Shown: positions 20,301 through 32,936, counted from the first letter of the stretch. The stretch: DNA of 64,000 nt from Manis javanica (GCF_040802235.1 NC_133166.1:118000991-118064990), one strand, 5' to 3'. Program-made: numbers and translations. Notes: generated by a model not told the origin, from the letters alone.

Positions 20301-23300
20301 AATTGTCTGCACCCTGTTATGGCTCTATAAACAGGTGAAGTATAGAAAATCAGGTTGGCAGAGGGTAGATGGGGATTAGAAAGGAAGTGACAAGTCAGCT
20401 AGGCTCCCCCGTGTTCTTGGGTGTGAGGGAGTCTGGGGTACCAGCTAGTCTCCAGGTCGCAGGATTGAGGATTGAGTGCCAGGACTGCTTTCCCTCTTTC
20501 TGAAAGGTTTGGGAATAGTTCTGTTGCCCTGAGTTTCTCTTTGGCAGCGAAGATGTTTAGTTTGTTTCCACCTTCCTTGGGAAGCCCTGTTCTGCTTAGT
20601 TGTAAAGGCGGGTGTTACCTTCAGCATCAAGGTGTTGTGGAGGCAGAACTAGGTTCAGTTCTGGGCTGCATTACGTAGCAGTTTTAGTTGGAGGGGTGTG
20701 TGTGTGAGGGAGAATTCCTTTGGTCCTGTTTTCCTCAAAGCCGTGAAGTCAAGGTCGTGATAATCTTTGTTGAGGTTAATGGGTCAAAGAAGGTGACATG
20801 TTGCTGGTTCCTAGAGAACAGCTTTCGAACCAAGGCTGGTCCAGAAAAGCAATGTGGTGATAGCAAAGAAAAGGCACCTACTTTTTGCCAGACCCTATGC
20901 CCACAGGCCTTACAGGGATTGTCCTGGTGACTCTCTGTTGTATGGGCGAGGAGAAATGGAACCTGCCAAAGCACATGTAGCTAGTAAGTGGTGACATAGA
21001 ATTTGAACCCAAGTACTATAGAGCCAGCACTGCAGAAGTGACTGCTGTGTTGTCTCCAGGACAATGTGACTTCTCTGTGACCTTAGCAAACCGAATAAGG
21101 GGAAACAAGTTTGTCGTGAAGCTAATTTAATTTAAGGGACTGTCCATTATTCTGAAATAAACTTGCTGTTGAATATTCTTTACTTTCAGAAGTGTGGTGA
21201 TGATACCTGTTTACACACATACATATTCTATATCGTGTATATATTACATGTTATGTAGTTAATGTAGATTTTAAGTATTTGGCAAAATGAGTAGTTGATA
21301 GCTGTCTGTTGGTCCCAAGCTGCCTTTTTTTTTTTAATTGGCATATGAAATTTAAAAGATTGGAAACTTGTAATTTTGTGTGAATTGGCTTTGTAAACGG
21401 AGTAAGGTACCCTATAAATATCCCACTAGGTAGATTCGTAGTAAATGGAGGATGGGGCCAACAATCCAGTAAATTGGACTGGACTGCAAAGTAGAGATTA
21501 GGAAGGTGAATGGGAAGTAACCATCCTGGGTAAGAGGTACTCCAGGGAGCTGCTGTCTGAGTGGTGGAGAAGGAGGTGGAGCTTGGGTGTAGAAAGCAAT
21601 CAAGGGTCTCTCAGTCTCTGGCATGAAACTTCAGGATCTTTTGTCCACTGACTTTGTTTCCACTCATATCCTGGCAGGTCCTGGAGCCTTCCTTCCGCCA
21701 GGCCTTCCCCAATACCAACCGCTGGTTCCTTACCTGCATTAACCAGCCCCAGTTCCGGGCTGTCTTGGGGGAGGTGAAACTCTGTGAGAAGATGGCCCAG
21801 TTTGATGGTAAGTCTGAGGAGGTAGAGGAGCATGTGGCCAGGGTTAGGCTGGTTTGCTCTTTCTTGGCCCCGATTCCTGTCTAGCTTTGGGGTTATGTGG
21901 ACTCCTGGAATGAGGGCATTGCATGTAGTAACTAGTATTTGTGAAACTTGTTTTATATGCATGCATATTCTCATTCCTTTGCATTAATACATAGAATTAC
22001 GACACACACGTTTTTGTTGCTGAATGTTGTGTTCTTGCTCAAAGACATACTCCCATGTGGTGGCAGGGCAGTGTAGAGCCTAGATCCCTTAGTTGTCCCA
22101 CCCAGCAGTTTCCTTCCATTACCTTGCTTGCTGCCTGGTTTTGGAGGGATATGGCAAGAACAGGACATTGACTTTTCTCCTTTCCTCTTTACCAGCTAAA
22201 AAGTTTGCAGAGAGCCAGCCTAAAAAGGACATTCCACGGAAAGAGAAGGGTTCTCGGGAAGAGAAGCAGAAATCCCAGGCTGAGCGGAAAGAGGAGAAGA
22301 AGGCAGCTGCCCCTGCTCCTGAGGAGGAGATGGATGAATGTGAGCAGGCACTGGCTGCTGAGCCGAAGGCCAAGGACCCCTTTGCTCATCTGCCCAAGAG
22401 GTAAGGATATCGCAGGGTAGTGGGCATGGGACCCAAGAAGGCCTGTTCTTGCCTGTGTGTGTCTCACTCACAGTGAGAGTCCAGAATTTTAGGTTTTCCA
22501 TACAAAGTTGAAAGATAATATTTAGTTGCAATTGAAGCAACTTCTTGAGTTTATCCTCAAGAATTGGGTGAATTTTGAAAGTAGAAAACAAGTTACAGTT
22601 ATATCTAGTAACTTGGGAAGATTGAAATTCCGTTTCTAACAGACAGGCAGAGAATTCAGTGTGAAGGTAAATTGGTCTTGAGAAAAGCTCATTACTATTT
22701 GAGATCCCTCAGAACTAATACAATGAGATGGTGCAGAGAGCCTTGCATCTGCTCTGGGCTGGCTGTGCTGGAAAGCAGCTAACACCACATTCTTAACATT
22801 GGAGTGTCTTTTACCTGTTCTGAGGAAACAGACAGTATAAAAATTGTTCACTAAGGGAAAGGATGATGACTGTGGTTACATAGTGCCTCTCTGGTTCATT
22901 TGTTTCCCAAATTTGGGGAGTTAAACCCCTCGAGAAGGAAGTAGATGGGATGGTTGTCTATATTCTCTTTTCAGTATACGTAAGGGTTTTGGGAAGAAAG
23001 AATACAGTGAAAGGGAGATGTTTGGTGTGAAAAAAGTGGGACATGCAGTACTCGTCCAGTTCTCTAACCTCAAACCTTTCCATTCACTGCCCCAGGTCAT
23101 TTTATTAGAATTTCAAGCAAAATGAGAAATATTTTTTGCATGGTCTCTTCACTAGTTTTTTCTCTACTGTTCTCACTCATACACTCTGCCTTTCCCAGAA
23201 CCACCCAGCCTTTCACTAGTTGGTCTGTTAGGATTCAACAGGGTCTGACTCTCTAATTTTGTAATGGTCTTTGTATGGTATAAACCGGTATGAAGGAGTG

Positions 23301-26300
23301 TGCACTGATGGTGTGCGTAATTGTCCTTAGAATTGTAAATTGCAGACAACATAGTACTGGATAGTTATCGTTAGGATCTGCTGCTTCCCTATTTGGGGAG
23401 CGGCTTGGAGTGTAACTGAGAGCTCTTGCTCCCAGGCCCCTCATGGGACCAAGAAAGCTCTGGAAGCAGTTGCTCTTTACACATGTATTTCTTTTTGAAC
23501 TAAAGTGATTCACCTTGAACCCAGCACTGGGGCAGGTCAAGAGCAAACAGGATCTTTGGTGTTTGTAAATAAGCTGTAATAACTAACCCAAATTACATAT
23601 GCTGTTGTAACAAAGGTACTGTTATTAGCTAAGAGATTTTCACATATATCAGATCTGAATAACTCTGGGCCAAAAATGAGTCAGCAATAAACTTAAATTT
23701 TTTAATAAACTCTGCATTTCTTATATCTTCTTGGGAATGTTTATTAATATCTATTTGTTGCATTACCTTGGTGCTTTACTGGGCTGCCAAGATGATTTTC
23801 CCAGGATTAATGTCACAGAGGTAATGCTTTCAAAGGTCAAGATTCATTTGTCCAGGGTTAATTGTAGTTTTTCTAAGGACTTCCAGCTAAACTTGCTTCA
23901 GGGGATGTTGAGAGCTTGTGGTCACTTGGGGGAAAAGGTGAATACATTCATCATGAATTTGAAATTCAGACAGTTTAGGAGGGCATAAAGAAAAAAATCC
24001 CCAGTCCCACTTTGGGGGTGGTTGAGGTTGTAAAGGTCTTCAGCAGAGGTCTCTGATGTGCATTAGGAAGGAACCTAGGACCCAGGATTAAAGGCCTTAT
24101 AACAGTGGAGAGGTCCCACTGTCTAACCCTATCTGTGTAGGGAGGGAAGGTCATAGTCTCTAACTTTAGGGTTTGTTGGCAAAATTTATCCTAATGAATA
24201 ATTGAACCAATTAATCATTCAGTAAGGAGGTTTAATAGAGTTACAGCTCATTCATGCAGTAGAGGATTATTTAGCTGTTAAAATATTTGCAAGAAATTCT
24301 CAATAGTACAACACAATATTAAGTGAACAAATTATGTAAGGCATAAAACTACATATGTCCTCTGGAAAATTACCAATAGGAAATACATAAAAATACTAAT
24401 AATTAATCTTGTTTGTTGGCATTGTGGATCATTTTCTTCAGTCAGCATGTGTTTTTATAATTGGGAAGAAATAAAAAATAGAGCCCCCCTGCTGTGGGGG
24501 GGAGGGCCCTCACCTGTACTGATGCTGGCATTCTCGGGTCCATGTGCCAAGGTTGCTTCAAAGAGAACCTGAACCTCGGTTTTTCAGCATCTGAACTTGT
24601 TTCTGGGCAGAGTGAGTAAAGGACCTGAGTGTAAGATTTGGGATGGAGGCCCTTTGGAAATGTTCGCTGCTTACATTACTGTCATGTCACAGTGTGTGTA
24701 ACCCGAAGAGGACTGTGGTGGGCCTGTGGTTGCGGGGAGATTGGTGAGACACTAAGTGTGACTCCAGGAAAGGGCCTGGGAGGGGTTAGCCCGGAAAAAA
24801 AAGCCTTCCTCACCCTGTGTCCACCAGGGGGCAGCAGTCTGCCGTGCCTTTCGGGGGACAGGTTTCCCTTAGGGCCCCCTTGGGGTCCCACCCTCCCAAT
24901 TTCTAGAATACTTAGGCTGGGTCTAGGGGAGCAAGGGAGCTCCCTAGCCTCATGCTCATACCTGTCAGTTTTCCTCCTTCAGAAGGTTCTACACATCTGC
25001 CAGTCCCGTGACCTTTTCCTTAAAACCCATACTTTTTTTTTTTTGGTATCATTAATCTACAATTACATGAGGAACATTATGTTTACTAGGGTCCCCCCTT
25101 CACCAAGACCCCCCCCAAAAACCCCATTACAGTCACTGTCCATCAGCATAGTAAGATGCTGTAGAATCACTACTTGACTTCTCTGTGTTGCACAGCCCTC
25201 CCCCATGCCCCCCCATACTATACATGCTAATCGTAATGCTCCCTTTCTCCCCCCCCCTTCCTTATCCTTCCCTTCCCACCCATCCTCCCCAGTCCCTTTC
25301 CCTTTGGTTTTGTGATTCTGCTGCTGTTTCGTTCCTTCAGTTTTTTCTTTGTTCTTATACTTCACATATGAGTGAAATCATTTGGTACTTGTCTTTCTCC
25401 GCCTGGCTTATTTCACTGAGCATAATACCCTCTAGCTCCGTCCATGTTGTTGCAAATGGTAGGATTTGTTTTCTTCTTACACCTGAATAATATTCCATTG
25501 TGTATATGTACCACATCTTTATCCATTCATCTACTGCTGGACACTTAGGTTGCTTCCATTCCTTGGCTATTGTAAATAGTGCTGCAATAAACATAGGGGT
25601 GCATCTGTCTTTTTCAAACTGGGCTGCTATATTCTTAGGGTAAATTCCTAGAAGTGGAATTCCTGAAAACCCGTACATTTTAAGTGAAAATGCCCTTAGC
25701 TTATTTTGGTCTGGCAATCCTTTGTTGCCTAGGACCATCTCCACATTGACCTCGTTTTTTTCCTCCAAATCAGTACCTTTGTTTTAGATGAATTTAAGCG
25801 CAAGTATTCCAATGAGGACACAGTCTCTGTGGCACTGCCATATTTTTGGGAGCACTTTGATAAGGACGGCTGGTCCCTGTGGTACTCTGAGTACCGCTAC
25901 CCTGAAGAGCTCACCCAGACCTTCATGAGCTGCAACCTCATCACTGGTGAGAAGAGCGTGGGTCTGGGAAGACAAGGGAGGTCAAGATAGTAGGTGATGT
26001 AATTCCAAAGGCTGGCTCTTCTACCTCGCCCCTTCAGGAATGTTCCAGCGATTGGACAAACTGAGGAAGAATGCTTTTGCCAGTGTCATCCTCTTTGGCA
26101 CCAACAACAGCAGCTCCATTTCTGGACTCTGGGTCTTGCGGGGCCAGGAGCTTGCCTTTCCGGTGAGAGGGGAGTATGCCTTTTTAGGGTGGGGCAAGGA
26201 TATGGGAAGCACACTTCCTCCTGGGCCAGTGGGCATTTGGGTGATTTCAAGGAATGTGTACAGGAAGGAGCTGCATGTTCTTAGGGGTCCTGAACTCGGA

Positions 26301-26546
26301 TGACAAATGTCTGAGCTGGAAGTAGCAGGTGTGGGACAGTGTCCAACAACCTGACCATATGCTTTTTACCTGGCTTTTTCTCCCCAGCTGAGTCCAGATT
26401 GGCAGGTGGACTACGAGTCATACACATGGCGGAAACTGGATCCTGGCAGTGAGGAGACCCAGACGCTGGTTCGAGAATACTTTTCCTGGGAGGGGGCCTT
26501 CCAGCATGTGGGCAAAGCCTTCAATCAGGGCAAGATCTTCAAGTGA
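17324..26546 (+). CDS. EEF1G: Eukaryotic translation elongation factor 1 gamma, ten exons, 437 aa
   Basis: Gamma subunit of the cytosolic eEF1B complex. It anchors the eEF1B beta/alpha exchange subunits that reload eEF1A with GTP. Exons: 17324-17335 (only four codons, MAAG), 18439-18597, 19269-19332, 19490-19632, 20191-20334, 21678-21807, 22196-22400, 25774-25946, 26038-26162, 26388-26546. They sum to 1314 nt, exactly 437 codons plus TGA, the human length. Layout: GST-like N domain (about 2-87), GST-like C domain (about 88-216), a charged Lys/Glu linker ([28 protein letters not shown]-like) in exon 7, and the conserved EF1G C-terminal domain (about 276-437) ending AFNQGKIFK. The Kozak context ACCATGG is strong. 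Neighbours run in the same direction but have their own promoters and poly(A) signals. Confidence 0.98.
17336..18438 (+). other. EEF1G: EEF1G intron 1
   Basis: First intron, CpG-rich at its 5' end. No repeat of a named family and no exon-like sequence seen. A GTGTGTGTGT run lies near 17986. Confidence 0.6.
18690..18800. repeat. Old L1-like fragment in EEF1G intron 2
   Basis: The block ttttgagataattgtaggtt through acatgtagttagaaatac resembles a common old L1 segment. The rest of intron 2 (18598-19268) appears unique. Confidence 0.4.
19633..20190 (+). other. EEF1G: EEF1G intron 4
   Basis: Intron between the GST-C exons. I see no named repeat and no convincing small RNA. Confidence 0.55.
20335..21677 (+). 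other. EEF1G: EEF1G intron 5
   Basis: Intron of 1343 bp with one reverse MIR (about 20870-21035) and an AT-rich stretch with TATATA near 21235. No gene recognised. Confidence 0.6.
20870..21035 (-). repeat. MIR SINE
   Basis: Reverse MIR: gcacctactttttgccagac at the left, gggcgaggagaaatggaacc in the middle and ctagtaagtggtgacataga then tttgaacccaagtac at the right. Confidence 0.7.
22401..25773 (+). other. EEF1G: EEF1G intron 7 (largest intron, 3.4 kb)
   Basis: Separates the charged linker exon from the EF1G C-terminal domain exons. It holds a diverged LINE-like patch (about 24200-24450, low confidence: agaggattatttagctgtta and aagtgaacaaattatgtaag) and a well-preserved antisense L1 3' end (25033-25665). 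No conserved exon seen between. Confidence 0.7.
25022..25676 (-). mobile_element. L1 3' end with ORF2 C-terminus and short target-site duplication
   Basis: Antisense L1 insertion in EEF1G intron 7. From right to left it contains about 103 open codons of the ORF2 C-terminus (minus strand, 25665 down to a stop at 25355). These include the typical [24 protein letters not shown] and LPFATTW motifs. The 3' UTR follows and ends in a T run at 25033. Flanking AAAACCCATAC (25022-25032) and AAAACCCGTAC (25666-25676) form an 11-bp duplication with one mismatch. It is strongly 5'-truncated (about 630 bp) and lacks the reverse-transcriptase core, so it is inert. Confidence 0.88.
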
Positions 26547-26601
26547 ACATCTCTTGTCATCGCCTAGCTGCCTGCACCTTCCCTCCAGGGAGATGGGGGG
26601 C

Positions 26602-26607
26602 ATTAAA
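26602..26607 (+). terminator. EEF1G: Poly(A) signal ATTAAA of EEF1G
   Basis: The common ATTAAA variant, 56 bases after the TGA, followed by a TTGAGCCCTTTTCTGTCC downstream element. The 3' UTR is about 75-85 nt, typical of short TOP mRNAs. Confidence 0.75.
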
Positions 26608-26629
26608 GGAAACTGAACGTTGAGCCCTT

Positions 26630-29600
26630 TTCTGTCCTGCCTCCTTTGTGAGTGATAGCTTCTTCAAAGAACAGTAGATGTGTTGAAGGAGGGTATTTTC
26701 TATGCCTGTAGTGTATACCTCCCTTTGTAGAGAGCAGTCTTGAGAAGATCAGAAAGAAAGGCCTCTCCTCACTTTTGATTTTATTGCCATGCCTCTACCG
26801 TGATGACTGTCTTCTAGCCTGGCTGGCAAAGACTGGATGCAGGTAGGATGAGTAGGGGCACGGGGTTTTGTAATTACCTAATTCTTCAGGTCCAGCTTCC
26901 ACACCTTCCCCAGGGAAGGGAGAGAACACTGCTGGTGGTGGTAAGAGCTGGCACACACCACACAGTGCACTGTGTACAGGGAACTTTGCGTTATTTCCCA
27001 CACCTGCCCTGTGAGGTGGATAGGTGACAGTATCCAAGGGCCATAGTTTACTCCAAACAAGCAGGACAACCAGGCACAGAAGACTCAACAGACACTGGCC
27101 TCTTGGCCCTGACCTGGTGCGCATCTCCTCTAGGGTAGCCCTGCTCTTCAACAAGGAAGTGGGGTTCGGGGATGCCAGGTGACTTGCCTGTGATAGCACA
27201 TTGTCAGCGGAGGCAGGATTCTGAACTGACGCCAGGACTCTCAACATGCCCTGCTGCTCCCTGGAGTGTGGAGCAGTCAGAAGTCGTGACCTCGCTTAGA
27301 CCAGGATTTCTGCTCTTTGAGCTTTTTATTACACACTTTGATTCAGAGATTGTTGCCTCTGCTCTGATTGTCTTTTCTGAAGATCAGGGAGGATCTCCCT
27401 GTAAAGTTAAACATTCAGGTGAAGTGGAAACCTAGTTTGATCTTGTTTTAAGGCATAGACACTAACAGTCATGACTCTGCCTTTGGTGTCCAGGTTATGG
27501 TTTTATGTTTTTTTTTCTCCCACCCCCTCCGTCCAAGCACAGAGGTGGAGAGGGAGAGGGCTCTTGGTTTGGGAGCGAAGAAGGTGATCTTTGCATGTTT
27601 AGGTGGGCTTGGGAGTGGAGGGGGAGGAGGGCTGTAACCTAGCTGGCGTCTTGACTGCATGTGGGGTTCTGAGGACAAATGGACAGAGGAGGGCAGAGGT
27701 TTGGATCCTGCTGGGTGAGGATGGCTACGACTTGCTTAAGAGGGTGCTCCCTGGCAGTTCATCTTGAGTTGGATTCAAGGCTACCTGTGGCTTCTGAGCA
27801 TTTTGGGCTCCTCTTGGAGAGTATGTGAAAGCACTAAGTGCTGGCTGGGCGCACCCTGAGCTAGTTTCTGGGGCCTCACTGAACCTGTCGGACTCCCTTC
27901 CCAAATGCTATTCCCCACCACACCCCCTGCTCCTTTGCTTGTGTAATCTTCACTACTATTCTGGTGTCCTTCATCTTCCCAGCTGCTGAAGGCATAGGCA
28001 GGAGAGACCAACTTGTGCCAAGGAGGTTTGAGGGGACAGGCCTGGGGGTGGGGGGCAATTGTGTAAAAGTGGGGTGTCTTCTAGGTTGGGCTAGTGTTGG
28101 GTCTGAGACCTGGTATCCCACGTGAACTGGGCAGGTCCTGCCTGAGAGACTGGCTGCCTCTTAACCTCCATCAGAGATGAGAAGTGACTCATCCTCACAT
28201 CCTGCCTCCTGAGCCTTCTGACGGTTTGATGCAGAGGAGTGCTGCCAGGTTGGATAAGGCCAGCCTTGCGCCTGGCTGAGAACCAGGCAGAGGTGGGAGT
28301 CCCTAGGGAAGGGGGCTGTGACCTCAGGCAAGCTGCTCTTGGCCTCCAACAGGGTCGGGATGGGCAAGAAAGGTTAACAGTGAGAGTTCGTAGTGGCAGA
28401 TGTGGGGCGGGAAAGGGGAAGTACATCTGGAGTTGGTTCGGTCCCCGCCCTGCCCCGCGGAGGCCTGAGTCACCCACCACACTGCTGCAGCTGGCCTTGT
28501 GCCCTCTTGGGTCCCAACTGGGGCCCAGCGTGGGTGCTGGATCCCAGCCTGGCCCCGCTTCTCCAGTGAGAGCCTGCGCCATGGACGTGTCGGGTTGCCG
28601 GGCCGAACCTCTGCCCAGCCCAGGGCGCTGTGCGGCCAGCATGGGCCAGCAGGGCCTGGGCTCTCTACAGGGAGGGAGGGCTCTTGAGTGGTCAAGAGCC
28701 ACATGGGGCGACATCTTGGAGAATGGGGGTAAGCTGGGGAAGGAGGAGGCCCTTTATCCATTCACTGGGCAAAATCTCGAAGAGCCTCCAGGACGGAGGG
28801 TGAGGAACTGGAGAGGGGGTCAGGGCTCCTGGGAGAATCTGCCGATAAAATCTTTGCAAAGTGAGTGTGAATGGGGACAGCTGAGACTTGGTTGAGCTTG
28901 TAGATAAACCGGTAGATACTAGTTAATAAGCAACTATTTATTTAAGCTTTGTTGGTGCTTCTGCTTAAGTCACTTATTAAAAAGTCAAAGCCTTTAAAGT
29001 TCTTCCAGGAAAGACCTAGGTTGTCTCCTTTTTTTCAGGGTCCTGATGTGGGCTGGAGCTGGAGAGCTGATGCTTACTGGATCAGACCCATCCCACCAGC
29101 TGCCCACATGCCCCACATGTGCCATTTCCCCTTTTGAAAGGTGGGGGAAGTGTCTAATGTTGAAGAGGGAGGAATGAAGTGCTTTGGACTTGACTCCACC
29201 CAGTCATTTCTGAAATTAATACTGTGGTTTTCATGGCAACGGGCACTCTGTCCTCAAAACCCAGAACTTCCACGCATCAGATGGTTTTCCTGGGTGGCCA
29301 TGGCTTCCTTGGCTCACCCCACCAGTGGTACCTCCAGGACAGTGTAACTTCCCCGACCTGCTTTGGTGTTCTATATTTGAATGTAATTCTGGGGTATCTA
29401 CCCTCTCCTCTACTCCTCCCCTAAAGCTGTAAAGCTAAAATATTGGCGCTTCTGAAAGGTTAGAGAAACTATGCCACCTGCTCTTGTCTGTTTGCTCTGA
29501 TCAGGCTGGCATGGCTCCCGGAGGAGGCTGTCGTTTTACCCCAGTGGAATTACTGGGGTGTCCCAGTGCCTCCGCACCCAAGGCATGGGTGGGGCAGGGG

Positions 29601-30240
29601 ATTGGTGGTTGCCAGACAGGAGCAATTTATTCACTTGAACCCCCCATAAGGCTGGGAGGCTACATTGTGGAGGTGGGCCTGGCTTAGTGGCAAAGGTGTC
29701 CTTGAGAACCCTGGCTCTCCAGATGTTCTTGTGCTCCTTTTGTTCTTGTAGCCCCCTCCCTTCTTGCACCCCCCTCGCCCCACCTCATCCCCTGTTCTGA
29801 TTCCCTCAGGATTCCATGGGGAGCCTACTGACCTTACCCTGATTGCGCAAGGGGCAGGCCTATGCAGAGCAGGGGCTGGATGGTCAGTCAGGGTTCGGGG
29901 CTGTTTCTGATCAGATCTCCCAGGGAATGCGCCTCCCTGTACTTCCAGCGGCCCGCTCCCCTCTACAGCAGGAGCAGCTGTCATGTGAGGGCCTCTCCCG
30001 CTGGCTCAGCCCTTTTGCAATCATCTGGCTGGCTCTGCCTGGATGGGGGTGGGTAGTGGGGATGTGCAGAGCCAAGGGGTAAATGAGGGGACATGGCAGG
30101 GCAGGGAGGGCTGTGGAGCTGAGGGCTGAGGAAGAGGGGTTGCTAGGCCAGGGAGGCCGTAAGGTCAAAGGAAGTGGCGGCTGCACTGAGGTGGGAAGCT
30201 TCCTAGGTGTAAGGGAGAGGTGGTTATAGCGGGACCCTGA
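26630..30240. other. EEF1G-AHNAK intergenic region, left part
   Basis: No gene recognised. A degenerate reverse MIR lies at about 26940-27235. A GC-richer patch at about 28260-28680 carries open frames of up to 218 codons, but they show no recognisable family features. One AP-1 motif TGAGTCA lies at 28466-28472. The remainder is unique sequence. Confidence 0.6.
26940..27235 (-). repeat. MIR SINE, degenerate
   Basis: Reverse MIR-like pieces: cctgccctgtgaggtggata, and later ggtgacttgcctgtgatagc then ggcaggattctgaactgacg. Possibly two fragments. Confidence 0.5.
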
Positions 30241-30273
30241 CCAGTCATTCTTAAGGGAGATCCGCATTTCCCC

Positions 30274-31745
30274 TGACTCACAGGGAAGCCATGGGGTGCT
30301 TTCCTGCCAGTGGGCCTCCGTGAGACCTGAATCACTGAGCTACCTAGGGTGTTGACTGCCTGGTGGTGGCAGTGACTGTGACCTACCCCAACCACTCCCA
30401 CAGTTAGGACAGGGATCAGAAAACACACCCCTTTTATCCCACTCTCCTGCCTCCATCTCTTGACTCAGACTTAGAGAATGTACCTCATGCAGGGGTTGCC
30501 CAGGAAACTATATCATGTAGTCCCTGTTTCACCCACGAGGAAACTGGAGCCCAGAGAGGGGAAGTGACTTACCAAGAGCATGCCAGTCTTTCCACAGTTC
30601 TTGCCACTGCTCACTGAGTCACTTTTGCTCCTAAAATGAGCAGGAGGGTGCTTCTCTCAAAAGCTGAGGGCCAAGTGTCATGGACCAAAAACACTAGGTT
30701 TTGGAGGCAAAGAGAGGATCGTCAGCCCTGACTTGCTAAGAAGCCTAGAAGTGGAGCCAGTCCTGGGGCAGGGTTGTCCCTAGTGATCCAAGTCCTGGGG
30801 CTGGCAGAGGGCACAGGGTGTAGCAGAGGCGGACTTAAGTGACAGGAACCTCAACTATGTGGTGACTCAGGCTCTGGGCAGCCTAGGCCCTTCCTTCCCT
30901 GCTGGGCCTGGTCTCCTTCAAATGGACGTGGGAAGAAGAGGGAGCAAAACATGGCTGGTGTTCCTTTTCCCGGGAACTGGGGGAAAGGCAGAGGAAGTTG
31001 GAAAGGATGGGAAAAAGGCCATTCCAAAAGGGGAGAGGAAGCCGGGGCTCCCCCGCTTCCAGCCCCTCCCTCCCTGCTCTCCGCTGGGGAGGGGCGCTGG
31101 CCGGCGGCTGCTCTGCTCACTCCACTCCCTCCCCCGGCTGCTGTTTACAAGTCGGCCGCCCAGGCCCCAGCACAGTCCGAGCTCTTCTTTCTTCCTCCTG
31201 CCGCCCCCCGGCTGCCCTCTCCTTCACAGCCTCAGGCGATTGTGTTTTGCCACTTGTCTTCCTTAACCTCGGGTCCACGTTTCCTACGTCTTTTTGGTCC
31301 CACAGCATCTCCATACCCACAGCCTGTCATCCCTCCCCGCCGCTTGGAATCTGACCGTGCCAGGCGTGTTCCCCTGCCCTGCCCTCCTGCCCACTTCCGT
31401 GCCCTTTCTCTTGCCCGGACAGCCTTTCCTTTCTTCCTTCCTCCCCAGAGTGCGTACTCAGAGCCCTGAATCTCATCTCTTGTTCTCTATAATCAGCTTT
31501 AACTTGGGTTCTGCTTGGGCCTGAAGATTTCAATTAGGGCAGTGTCAGGGGAGGGTTTCCGGGATCCCGGCTGTCTGATCTGAGTAATTCAGGAACTCCT
31601 TATTTGAAGCTTGAGGTTTAAACACAAGCTGGGATTTGAATTGAGCTGGAGGAGGAGCTTTTTACTTGGCTTCATAGTTGGAGTTTGGGTTAGGAGGTTG
31701 GGATTTGAGAATTGCTTAGGAAACAATATTTAGATCCCTGACTCA
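30274..31745. promoter_or_regulatory. Candidate AP-1 rich enhancer upstream of AHNAK
   Basis: Five exact TGASTCA motifs in 1.5 kb: 30274-30280, 30461-30467, 30615-30621, 30863-30869 and 31739-31745. Uniform base composition would give about 0.2. The segment also contains a GC-rich patch (about 31020-31220). It lies 4-5 kb upstream of the AHNAK CpG island. Enhancer function is an inference from motif density only. Confidence 0.4.
30505..30590 (-). repeat. MIR SINE fragment
   Basis: Reverse MIR core: ccctgtttcacccacgagga, aactggagcccagagagggg and aagtgacttaccaagagcat. Confidence 0.65.
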
Positions 31746-32936
31746 ACCAATAGGTTTGCTGTTCAAGCGGGGAAGATGACATTAGGAAGTGGTACAAGTG
31801 AAGGGGAAGGGCCTGATGTTCAGCAGGGATTCTAATCTCTGGGCTGGCGTGTTTATGGGGTGGAGGTGGGGTCTGGGAGATCCCAGGTGGCTCAAAGAAG
31901 TGGTAACAGTCATTTCTTGGCTTCTAAGGTTGGCATGCCAAAGGACCCTCAGAGGGCGGGGGTGGGGCTGAGGGCGTAAGCCTGCTTTCAAGGAGAGTGC
32001 AAATAGATTGCATGCTTCATTTCCTTTCTGGGCTCGAAGTTTAAAAGCCATGATTACTCTGCGCAGTCGGCCTCTTTTCTTCCCTGGTAACACCCTGATT
32101 TCAGAGAAGGGGACTGCAGGAGAGGGAGGGTAAGGGGAATCCCCTGGCAAGGGGCCTGCCCACAGAGCCCCCTTGTGGTTGCTGTGGAAACAAGCATAAT
32201 AGGAACAAAACAGGCACGTTGCCAGGCAACAGAGGAGCCCAAGGTTCATCACAACTACACTTACAGATCAGGGAACCCCGGGGGAGGGAGTGGCACTTCT
32301 GGGGAAGCTAGGGTATCCCTGTGATGACGGGTCCTAGGACTGTCCTCGCTTTGCCAACGAGTCTGGAGGGCTGTGGTGGCTCAGGCCTCCAAAGGGTGCT
32401 GGAGGGCTGAAGTTACCCCTGGGGCCCTTATTTTGTCAAAGGTGTCTGAAACTTTCGAGAGGACAGAGGTTCTTTGCAACCTTGGGACTGAGGGGACTCC
32501 TTATAACTAAAAAATAGTGTGATATCTGTGTTTGCGGGGTGGTAAGGTGAGGTGGTGTAAAAGACCTGGTAGAAAAGATAGGGTGCAATTTCCCAAAGCA
32601 TAGGTCCTGTGCTTCAAGGAACTCAGAGTACAAGGTAAAAGGGGATCAGAGTCCATTTCCTGCTGGATGGAGCACCTTGAGGGCAGGGATTCCCTCTCCT
32701 GTGCTATTACCTGCATGACCACCTCTGCTGCCCCCACTTTTGCCACCACAGGCCCCTGGCCCAGGGTTGGACAACACAATAAATGTTTGTGCAGCTGGTG
32801 AGCAACTGACAAGTGGGGGGATTGCTCCCGGTGGGCTGAGAGCTAGGGGAAGCTCAGACTTCCCCTCATGGGAAGGGTGGGGTGCAGAATTCTGTTGTGA
32901 AAAGAAGAAGGGCTTTGGGGCCAGTTATGCCTGTAG

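Noticed and set aside
21190-21320. Possible C/D-box snoRNA in EEF1G intron 5 (TGATGAT near 21197).
   Set aside because: No D box (CTGA) at a suitable distance and no terminal stem. Translation-factor introns often host snoRNAs, but nothing here qualifies.
25355-25768. Minus-strand frame of 137 codons in EEF1G intron 7 as a possible gene.
   Set aside because: Its recognisable part is the L1 ORF2 C-terminus. The remainder reads through the insertion border into unique intron sequence.
28239-28895. Open frame of 218 codons between EEF1G and AHNAK.
   Set aside because: No recognisable domain, competing frames on the other strand of similar length, GC-rich context, and no splice or poly(A) context. 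No gene is expected here from the human map.
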